Source: Sacculina carcini
Lineage: Eukaryota > Arthropoda > Thecostraca > Sacculinidae
Assembly: GCA_916048095.2 (NCBI GenBank)
Contig: OU696576.1
Span: 3,016,501-3,080,500, forward strand
Reading direction: 5' to 3'
DNA: 64,000 bases
Position numbers and translations under genes: made by a program. The notes below the pieces were generated by a model that saw only the letters and a list, made by a program, of their open reading frames with translations, did not search any database and was not told the DNA's origin. Shown piece by piece: positions 54,995 through 64,000 of the stretch (its first letter is position 1; every line of letters starts with the position of its first letter).

Positions 54995-57718
54995 CTGGTC
55001 ATCTATTTATATATTACTAGCATTAAAACCCGCCCGTTGTGCGGAGCAATTCATTTAAATATTGCAAATTAAAAACAAATAAGGCAAACTCATAAAAACC
55101 TTAATCAATTAAAAAGTCTAAATTTCATTATTTTTAATTTTATTTTGACAAAATATTTTCACTCAGCCCGCCTCATATTTAAACCCGGCCGACGTGCTGA
55201 ATAATTCAGAACTCGAACACGATCCGTTCTGGATCTTGAAGTCAAATCCATTGGTTTTGTGTATGGATTAATTCTACAGGGTAAATTGAACGTTCTATTG
55301 TCTATAGTTGCTGCCCGCGGAGCATTTTTATTAAAAAAATACCTTTTTTTAAATGAACCATTTGAAAAAATGAACTAAAAAATGGAAACACTTTTTTTAA
55401 ACCCGCCCCTCGTGGAAAAAAATTCAGTGAAAATTGAAAAATAAAAACAAACCCATATGAATGTTTAGCCAATATGAAAGTCTAAATGTGAAATTTATGT
55501 TTCAATTTAGAAAACATGTTTTTCCACAACCCGCCTCATATTTAAAGCTGCCCGTCGTGCGGAATAATTCAGAACTCAAACACGAAACATACACAAAGAA
55601 AATTTATGAAAAACGACCAACAGAAAAAGTGAAATTTGTAAATTCTTGTTTTAATTATTGACGATGTTTTTCCCTCAACACTGCTCAAATTCACACCCGT
55701 CCTTCGTGTGTAGTAATTCAGAAGTGTAACACTATCAAAACAATGAAACTTTCTGTCATCTCTATAATTCCAGATTTATGCGTCCGCTAAAACAGCATAT
55801 TCATATAGTTGGCATTGCATGATATTACAACCCATATCCTTATGCAACTTAAGCTTATGCAACTTGAAATTAAACCAATTATATTATACAGTAAAATTCA
55901 GTAGTTAACTTTGTTCCCAGTAGTATTTTACCCGCCCGTCGGGCGGAACAATTCATGTGTAAATATTGAGGACAATAAAGCCATTCTATTCAGTATAGTG
56001 TAGTATTAATTAAACTGTACCCAATAAAACCACACCATCCATGCTTGGAGCTAATATGATGCATTCTTAATTGTGATTAGGTTTCAGTGAAATTTAATCG
56101 GTGTATATTCCTGTGTAATCGCAAGTGCGCATAATAGCTGTCAAAATGAATAATGAATGAAAAATGAATATATTTTAGTCGCCCGGTGTTCAAGTTTAAT
56201 TTTGGATGTAATTGAGAATTTTGCCAATTTTACACGTTTTTTGTATCATTTGTGGGTATAAATTATAACTTATATTGTAGAATACAAAATTCTCTACATA
56301 GTAGTATATTCTTGTGTAATCGCAAGTGCGTAAATTGTGATTGGACTTCAGTGAAATTAAATCAGTGTATATTCCTGTGTAATCGCAAGTGCGCATAAAA
56401 GCTGTCAAATTGGCAACATGACATTTTGACTTTACACCGCCGTAACTTCCTTTAGATACATTTTGGAAAATTAAAAATTTTACCGTATTGTAGAAAACAA
56501 AATCTCTAGCACGATGGTATAATTTATTTTTATGCATAACAAATAGTTACTGAGAAATATTAGAAAAATGAATTAATTTTAGTCGCCCGGTGTTCTAGTG
56601 TAATTTTGTATGTATTTGAGAATCTTGCCAATTTTACACGTTTTTTGTATCATTTGTGGGTATAAATTATAGCTTATATTGTAGAACACAAAATTCTCTA
56701 CACAGTAGTATATTCCTGTGTAATCGCAAGTGCGCATAATAGCTGTCAAATTGGCAATATGTCCGTTTGATTTTACACCCCCGTAACGTCCTTCAGATAC
56801 ACTTTGGAAAATTAAAAATTATACCGTATTGTAGAAAACAAAATTTCTAGCACGATGGTATAATTTATTGTAATGTGTGACAAATAGTTCCTGAGAAATG
56901 GGTAGAAAAATGAATTAATTTTAATCACCCGGTGTTCAAGTGTAATTTTGGATGTATTTGAGAATTTTGCCAATTGTACACGTTTTTTGTATCACTTGTG
57001 GGTATAAATTATAACTTTTCTTGTAGAACACAAAATTATCTACACAATAGTATAATTTTTATAGCTGTACCATTGCTGGCTTATGAGGAATAGATAGCGG
57101 AATATTGACCAAAATATTCACGTTTTTTGTGTTAATTTTGCCTTTTTGCTTTTTTGTCATTTACACTTCACACCGCCGTAACTTTTGTTTAATACACTTT
57201 GGAAAATTAAAACTTATACCGTGCTGTAGCAAACAAAATTACCAGCATGATGGTATTATTTATTTAGATGTGTGATTATTAGTTTTTGAGAAATAGAGAA
57301 AAAAGTATAGAAAATCGGACGCGTGGAGTTTAAATAAAATTTTGAATGTAGATTGATTGTTTTCCATTTAACATGTTTTATATTTAATTTTTGGGTATAA
57401 ATTATAATTTGTTGAGTAGAAGAGAAAATTTTCTACACAGTGGTATAACTTTTATAGTTGTACCATTGCTGTTTTAGGAGGAGTAGTCTTCAGAAAATTG
57501 ACCAAAATTTTCGCATTTTTCAGGGTTCATTTTGTCTTTTCACCGCTATAACTTTTTTTTATTTCATTTTTGAAATTTCAAATTTAATCTAAAGTGTAGA
57601 CAAGAAAATTTCCAACGTGATGGTATATATTGTTAGCGGGTAAGCTAAGTGGTGGCCGAATAATAGCTGATAGAATATGAACCAAGGAGGGTCGAACAGA
57701 CACACAGACACACACACA

Positions 57719-57797
<79 letters not shown>

Positions 57798-57830
57798 GAT
57801 CTCTTTTATATATATAGATATTACCTAACA
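54995..57830. repeat. Array of unclassified AT-rich repeats ending in (CA)n
   Basis: The left part (55028-55960) carries six copies of a short CCCG...CGG motif followed by aattca, at about 55028, 55183, 55401, 55550, 55695 and 55931. The right part (56170-57600) is about four tandem units of 345-410 bp. Each holds two related halves built on ttgtagaa.acaaaatt.tct and a gtataattt block. The edges are atctatttatata on the left and tatatatatagat on the right. No ORF is evident. Class unknown. Confidence 0.75.
57709..57794. repeat. (CA)n microsatellite
   Basis: About 85 bases of CA, the longest in the window. Poly-Cys/Val frames across it are artefacts. Confidence 0.97.
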
Positions 57831-58031
57831 GCAAAATCCGGAATCAGTACGCGGTTAGGCGTTGTTTAAACGGAGTTTGCATAAATGAATAACTTTCACT
57901 GTTCTACTTCCTATATTAGTGATATATTATCGTATATTATTTATTCTTATTAGTTTATGTGTTTATCTCCCGGTCTAAATACAAGTGAACTAATTATGGG
58001 TTAGTCTATCCTAGTCAAATAGCGTTTAGAG

Positions 58032-58345
58032 CAGTGGCGGCGCCAGGATTTTTCGGATATGGGGGCAGAGGGAGGGCTAAGGAAAAAGTTGTGGGGGCTA
58101 AGGAAAAAGTTGAGGAGGCTTGGCGAAGCATGAAGAGCTACACTCGAACGCTGACTACATGATATTATAATAAGGGACTGGGGCACACTGATTCAGTCCT
58201 CGAACTTGAACCAAAATTACAGGGCTTCATTTACAGTGGTAATAAATTTTAATGTCCATGATTATGATTTTTGGGGGGCTTAGGGGTGCTTGGCATATTT
58301 TGGGGGGGCTTCAGCCCCCGTAAATCCCCCTTGGCGCCGCCACTG
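58032..58345. mobile_element. hAT MITE, 314 bp
   Basis: Ends CAGTGGCGGCGCCAGG and, inward on the minus strand, CAGTGGCGGCGCCAAGG. The exact 8-bp TSD gtttagag is at 58024-58031 and 58346-58353. Non-coding. Confidence 0.95.
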
Positions 58346-58451
58346 GTTTAGAGACAGCTAATTTTACCCGGACCCAGTCAAGAACATGGTTCGTCGGCCT
58401 ACGCTAGACGTTAGATGGTGGTACTGGCTGGAATGACAAGCAAGCATGTAC

Positions 58452-58709
58452 CAGCAGAGCTGCATCGAGAGGCGTCATTATTTCCTCGATGACGACGCTA
58501 GACTGGCGAACATCGGGACCGACCCTGGCCGTTCGTCGTGCTCGACTTTTGTTGGCGCTGGCAGACCTGTTTGTGGCGCCATCTATGCGACTTCCCGACG
58601 CCGGTGCGGAGTGCTGTCGACCTGGTTGTGTCGAGCGACCCTGGCCGCAGGTCATGTGCAGGTTGTCGTGGGATTTAGTGAACATCAACAGCGCCATCTG
58701 TGTAGGCGT
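58452..58709 (-). CDS. Candidate exon, unrecognised product
   Basis: A GC-rich minus-strand open stretch in AT-rich surroundings. An acceptor-like cgcctacacag precedes an ATG at about 58709 (MALLMFTKSH), and a donor-like CTGGTACAT lies near 58452, both in phase 0. The encoded segment is Ser/Arg/Gln rich (TCGQGRSTQPGRQHSAP) and matches no family I know. It could be a 5' exon of the CNG channel gene 12.5 kb away, since phase 0 would fit its first known exon, but nothing else ties them. Confidence 0.28.
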
Positions 58710-58719
58710 TTGAGGAAAC

Positions 58720-60288
58720 ACAGACAAATTAACTAACAAGATTGAATTACACTGTAGAATTGCTGTTAAAAGCATGATTTCTTTTTTAAACGCAGCACAA
58801 GCTTCACAAAGACAACTATCTAAGATTCTCAAGAGATACAGGTATAATTTTGTGGTTGATAGAGTGATGATATTGGAAGATATCAGATGACACGAAATGT
58901 ACCAACATGTCACAGGAAATGCCAATAATTGGAAAAAACGCCAACTGAATAACATTAAAATGACAAAAGATTGTGAGACAAGGTGGAGCGGGAGCCACGA
59001 ACCTGGATAGTACGCCTACGGACCATTACAGCTACGCTTCAGTCGCGGCTGTCTTTCTTTTTCCTAACTAATCCAGCCCAACTAACCGAACCTAAGCTAA
59101 CCTAACCACAAAAAAGAGAAAGAGAGGCGAGACGAGAGAAAGAGAGGCGAGGTTTGACAAACGCGTTATGCTACACAAAGTGCACAAATAAATTAATGTA
59201 AGCAAATACAATAAGTACGAAATATTGTAAAACAATACAATAATTATAATTATTCATGTGATATAATTATACTTGTATTATAATATAACAATAATTAATT
59301 TAAATCCATATAATCATATACATTCTTTGTAAATATGATTAATATATTATTTAATATAATTCACACAATGATTAGTATAGGTCCATATAGTCTGAGGCAA
59401 ATTCAATCACAGTGATGTATATAACTCAGTTTTACTAGCTTCAGCCGCTGTATGATTTACAGTAGCAACGACGAGCAATGAGGAATGGAAAAAGAAAGAT
59501 TCAAATCAAGTGGTTAGGGTTGGAATATGAATGACACGCGGCGCAACCGTTCATCTAATGTTACAACTTGTATATTTGAGTATACATCGCTTTATGTTTA
59601 AGTAATCTGTCTTGTTTTTGGTTTCGGATTCACAGACATTTCGCTTGCCTCTTCCGGAACAAAGATGTTGGACAGGCTCAATGTACGCCAGTGGTCCGAA
59701 ACACGTAGGGAATTCATCACCGGTGACAAATTCATAGATTGCCAATTGAGCGTCTCACAGAAAAAAGTGTGCTTGATCAATCCATAATCCTTTGCTATGG
59801 TTTCTAGTGATGTCCTCACATATAATTTGGTGAAACAACTGAATTCAGCCGATTTCACAGCGGTATTGTAGAAGATGAAATATTAGCCCATAAGGAAGTG
59901 AAAAATCATAGAAACAAGGTTGCAGAGTACTGTTTCAGGTGGAGCAAAGGCAGTCTAGCACCATAGAAATACAATATATAGCATTACCTGTTAAAATGTG
60001 TCCAACTACAATCTGGAGATGGAACACTCATGTGAAGAAACACGTCCTCACCACCAACATCCAACATCCGACGCAACAAACACATGTAACAGTTGTTCTA
60101 ATCCTTCCAGGTGCTTGAAGTATCATGCAAGAGATGCATCCCGACAGACAGCAGCACGCGCCGACGACAGGTCCGTGAGAACTGTGCCGAGCAGCCAGCA
60201 TGCGACCTGTATAACCAGGGTCGTACTCCGACGGGCGCAACTACACGTGCATACACTTGCATACAATCACCCGCATACACACACACAA

Positions 60289-60327
<39 letters not shown>

Positions 60328-61120
60328 AGGCAGAACTGAACACAAAGGAGTGAAATGTATGTATGTTAGTAGTTTATTTATGCTTGTGTGTGTGTATGTC
60401 GATCATGATGGTGCCGGCTGTTGTGCGACGGCATTGCACAGATATAGATGTATCCAGGCAGTGGGCTCCTACCCGACTATTGCAGTAGCATGAAAGGTCG
60501 TGGATGGAAACAGCGACATGCACTGACTTTGATGTTATTGGTGACATCGTGATGACTGTGCCGCTATCCGACTGTGCGTGCCAGTCAGATTCGCCAGAAT
60601 ATAAGCATTAGCCATTAGCGGCTATTCATGTTGCCACGTTTCCCCCAATCCCCACATAAAAAACTTCATGTGGAGAACTTCTGTCAGGAATACGTCGAGA
60701 TTTTATGGCTTCGGTTGTGGTATCCTCTTAGCTCCCCAGCATGCCACACAGGTAAGCCATAGCGATATCCCCCAACATATAGGCGGACCGAGAGGCATGT
60801 CTCTGGGACCATGACTCCTCCAAACACCCAATAATTGCAGCTAAGTTAAGCAAAAGTTCAATGAAATTTCATTAGGTCTCCCCCACACAATCTGATTGTT
60901 GTGCTACGCACACCAGCACATACATATTTACGGCATATTCTAGCATTTCCAGATGATATATATGGTCTTGCCCGCTGCATGCTAGTCTCATACACAATCC
61001 AGAGATGACCAACGTCCGTCTCCGTCCCCCAATGAAACTTTCCGGCTTCGCTCTTGCTACAGCAGCATAACAAACTTACGATTCAGGATCGGTAGCAGTA
61101 ATCAATATTGATGAGTTCAT
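58720..61120. other. No recognisable gene; (CA)n at 60292-60325
   Basis: AT-rich sequence with a short purine-rich run near 59112-59152 and one CA microsatellite. Short open frames lack splice context or recognisable motifs. Confidence 0.5.
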
Positions 61121-61200
61121 CACCAAATAATAATACTAATATGCATTTATAGAGCGCCAATTCAGATGGACTATCAAAAGCGCTATATATATAACAGGAC
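61120..61200 (-). mobile_element. LINE 3' tail fragment
   Basis: On the minus strand agcgcttttgatagtc is followed by ggcgctctataaatgcat and (TATTAT)-like sequence, the form of a CR1/L2-type LINE 3' end. No coding sequence is attached. Confidence 0.5.
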
Positions 61201-63640
61201 AAACAAACATACGATGCAAACATAGAATTCACACACAGTGTAAAACATTTTGAGAATACAATGATAAATGACAACGTATGACAAGATGACAGCGTGCAGA
61301 CATGACACCCTGTGACGGTGACGATGACTGTGATTTCGGTGACGAGAAGCGGAAAGAACGAGTAGACATGGATAACATAGTATTGATTGAGCAAATCTGA
61401 AATAATCAAACAAATGAGCAATCACTCATTCAGATACAATTGTCCAATACGTCTGCGTATTCAGTAACGGTGTCAATATCAAATTGACTTGAAAAACATT
61501 GACGACACAAAAAATGGCGGGCGGCTGGACAATATTGAATGAAAACGTGCACGACAAGCAGAAAATGTCGATGACAACGTCGCTCTCAGCTATTTCTAAG
61601 AACAATTCGCAGTCAGCCACGCAAGCAATAACGAAGTCAGCAAAGCCGTCGACAGCACACACACAAACCTCAGCATGATTACCCGCACGGGCGGTGTCAG
61701 GTGGTGAAGATACGTGGAAAAGGCAGCAGTCATGTCGCCGAGCAATTGGAAACCCCCAAGTAGTTTACCCTATTGAAAATGCAGAACAATCTATTAGCGA
61801 GAATCGATTTAGCGAGACCAATTGATACTTTAGCCCATCCCCACTACCACCAGCCCCCCAAATGAGAAATGCCTGGCACCGCCATTGACCTCGTACTCGA
61901 TGCAACTGACCAGCCCAGTGTTTGCCAAGCCTTCCACCCGGGACACCTCCTTTCTATTTTCATTCTTCACATATACCCACATACACACACATACACATGC
62001 ACATGTTGTTCATCTTGAAATTATAATGGTGTTTTGCATCACCGTTGACATTGTTCAAGAAAGTGAATTACAAACAACAGTGTGCATATTTCCAACAAGC
62101 ATCCGTGAGCAAAAGATGAAGATAATTAGAAGTAGTAGTATTATAATAATAAAAGTTCACTTTGAAAATATTTTTGAACAAATCTAATTGATCAAGAAAA
62201 TATTCCCCAAAAATCCACATTTTCCCTTTTATCATTATCAAGCCGGCATGAATGACGCAACCCGCACTTAGCAAGCCACTGAACTGAACAGAAACGAAGT
62301 GAGAGCCACTGCAAGCAGCTAGAAAAAAGAAGAAACAGATATCGAACAAAACATGACATCAGCCGAGACACAACAAACTGCTGCACTACAACAACAACCA
62401 CCGACGCACGTCGAAAACGACGCAAAAAGTCGATCGCACAGCTGACACTAAACACCGCCGGATAATACCAGCTTATGTGTATGTGTATGTGTATGTGTGT
62501 GTGTGTGTGCGTCGTCGATGAGACGGTGAGACGTCGTTGGACGGTGGGCTCGGTCATTTACAAGCAATTCACCGAGACGATACAGCGAGGCTGAGGCCTT
62601 CCACAACAGCCCCATTACCGGCAATAACACCGATCAACCACTGTCCATCCACCGCACGTGCATTCCTGCCAATCGATCACGACGACACACATGCACACAC
62701 ACACACACGGCACGCGTGTGTCCGTGGAAACTGTCTCCAATAAGCCCAGAGCAAGCGTTCTCTCAGCATACATATAAAAGCATAAGGTTTCAAACGAAAC
62801 ACTTCGCCTCATGCGCCATTTAAGTCAGGCATTGTCCCATTCTATCATATATGTAACTAGATGGTTGGTCTAGATTTTGAAGGTGCACCATGTCATGCCT
62901 CCTCCCCAATGCACGCGCCCATGCTCACAGCTGAATCAACACGTACACACACATACAGGCAGACATTCAGACATACATACAGACATATCAATGATAACGA
63001 AGATCGGGGCGGAGGGCAAACCGATCGATGGGTTGACAGTGATGAGCGCGACGTACGACGCAATATGACATAAACGCTGCGACGTAACAGACAGTTGCGA
63101 CAAACTATCACACCGCCGCGGGCGTCTGCACACACGGGGAGGTGAGGAAATGGGACATTTGCCTGCCCATCAAGAAAATTAAAAATCATACATTGTATTC
63201 AACCGATGTAATTCATTTGCAATCCATTCAGATATAATTCTAATAAATAATAAAAACATTTCAATATATAATATTTATAATAATTATGAAACGCATTGAA
63301 ATAACAATAAAACCATTTAAATTTGCAATAAATTTTAACAAAATTAAACCAATACATGAAAAAACAGATAAATTGGCATAGCAATAAGAAGAAATATTTG
63401 TGCTGAGTTCAACCGGATAAAATAAATTATAGTTGATTTTATCGATTGAATTGATAATTAGCAATCATTCAATATAATTGTTATAGCACTCATATATACA
63501 CAAGCGCCACAAAAGAACAAATACAATCACAACGATGCAGAAAGACATGTGACACCAGTACAAAATGCACACTTAGGAACACACACACACACATACACAC
63601 GCATACATAAGCAAACATATACATATACACATGGGGCACC
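61200..63640. other. No recognisable gene
   Basis: AT-rich with scattered short CA runs (for example 62485-62508 and 62693-62708). Possible MITE edges near 61686 and 61887 lack a TSD. Confidence 0.5.
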
Positions 63641-63689
63641 ATTATTAAGAGTGGAAAAAATCACTCCTAAACAGAATCATACAATCAGA

Positions 63690-64000
63690 CATGCAGGATA
63701 CAGAACAAACCAGAAGGACTAGAAAGATAAAAGAGTAAAATATAGGAATTGCCTGTGCACCGGGAACAGGAAAATCCAGCAATAATGGCAAGTCAAAAAA
63801 CGTACGGAGGGTAGTACGAATAGAGTTATAGAGGCGAGTACCAAAAAAAAACAGTGATTTTGAGGACCAGAGAGACTCATTGGTGGCACGAGGACTGTGA
63901 AGAGGAAAGTGGAGGCGAGAAGAACAAGAAACAGTGGTAGTGTGAAGATTACAGAGGTAAGACGGTTGATAAGGAATACGAAGAAGCTTATAATTAAGAC
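63690..64000 (-). mobile_element. LINE fragment (CR1/L2-like RT C-terminus), runs off the window
   Basis: The minus strand from 64000 reads KLLRIPYQPSYLCNLH, then HSPRATNESLWSSKSLFFFG and TRLYNSIRTTLRTFF. This aligns with the LINE fragment at 44.5-45.2 kb (PRAINESPWSAKSFSFY). No stop interrupts the visible part. Confidence 0.82.

Noticed and set aside
57584..57834. Long Cys/Val-rich open frames
   Set aside because: They are translations of the (CA)n microsatellite.
61686..61887. A further hAT MITE (edges cacgggcggtgtcagg and cctggcaccgccattg)
   Set aside because: The two ends match at only about 13 of 16 positions and no 8-bp TSD flanks them.
1..64000. CRISPR arrays, operons, riboswitches or prokaryotic terminators
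   Set aside because: Gene structure is eukaryotic, and the only regularly spaced repeats are minisatellites and transposon parts.

Overview
This is a repeat-rich window from an animal genome. The evidence is a spliced cyclic-nucleotide-gated (CNG) channel gene with GT-AG introns, LTR retrotransposons, an I-type LINE with RNase H, a tRNA-derived SINE and several hAT-type DNA transposons, each checkable by its own target-site duplication (TSD). The mix fits an invertebrate, but I cannot name the phylum from sequence alone. No prokaryotic gene, rRNA gene, CRISPR array or plausible functional tRNA gene was seen.

Layout. 1-8356: a minus-strand LTR retrotransposon deletion derivative (gag fused by deletion to integrase). 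Its 5' LTR is split by a near full-length minus-strand I-type LINE (2451-8037, 14-bp TSD). 8357-12649: no recognisable gene. 12658-23620: a non-autonomous hAT-like element (8-bp TSD) carrying two nested LTR retrotransposons: a decayed minus-strand Gypsy (14038-18983, TSD gggt) and a young plus-strand element (19107-23558, TSD acgtg, LTRs differing at one site). A second inverted copy at 42506-44101 preserves both empty target sites. 24430-26620: a decayed relative of the young element. 27.7-32 kb: a minus-strand BEL/Pao remnant with a tRNA-Val-like SINE inside its RNase H region. 32.0-35.9 kb: two Gypsy pol fragments in opposite orientation, meeting at an inverted junction near 34.34 kb.

36632-45985: the one clear host gene, six exons of a CNGA-type channel on the minus strand with splice phases that agree throughout. 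Its introns hold a composite insertion flanked by 64-bp direct repeats (39983-41652), the second hAT-like copy and a LINE fragment. A hAT MITE lies 45 bp past its putative stop codon. 46.1-46.8 kb: RT fragment and hAT-like fragment. 46867-52143: plus-strand Gypsy (TSD aatc) with a gag broken by frameshifts and a pol broken only by four stop codons. 53-58.4 kb: two further hAT MITEs, an AT-rich minisatellite and a 2.8-kb array of unclassified repeats. 58.4-64 kb: mostly unrecognised sequence, one candidate exon and two LINE remnants.

How parts relate: three elements (1-8356, 19107-23558, 24430-26620) plus the 46.2-kb fragment share one gag-pol lineage. The 14-kb element and the 40-kb composite insertion share one LTR family. 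The insertions can be ordered in time because several have an intact empty-site copy in the same window.
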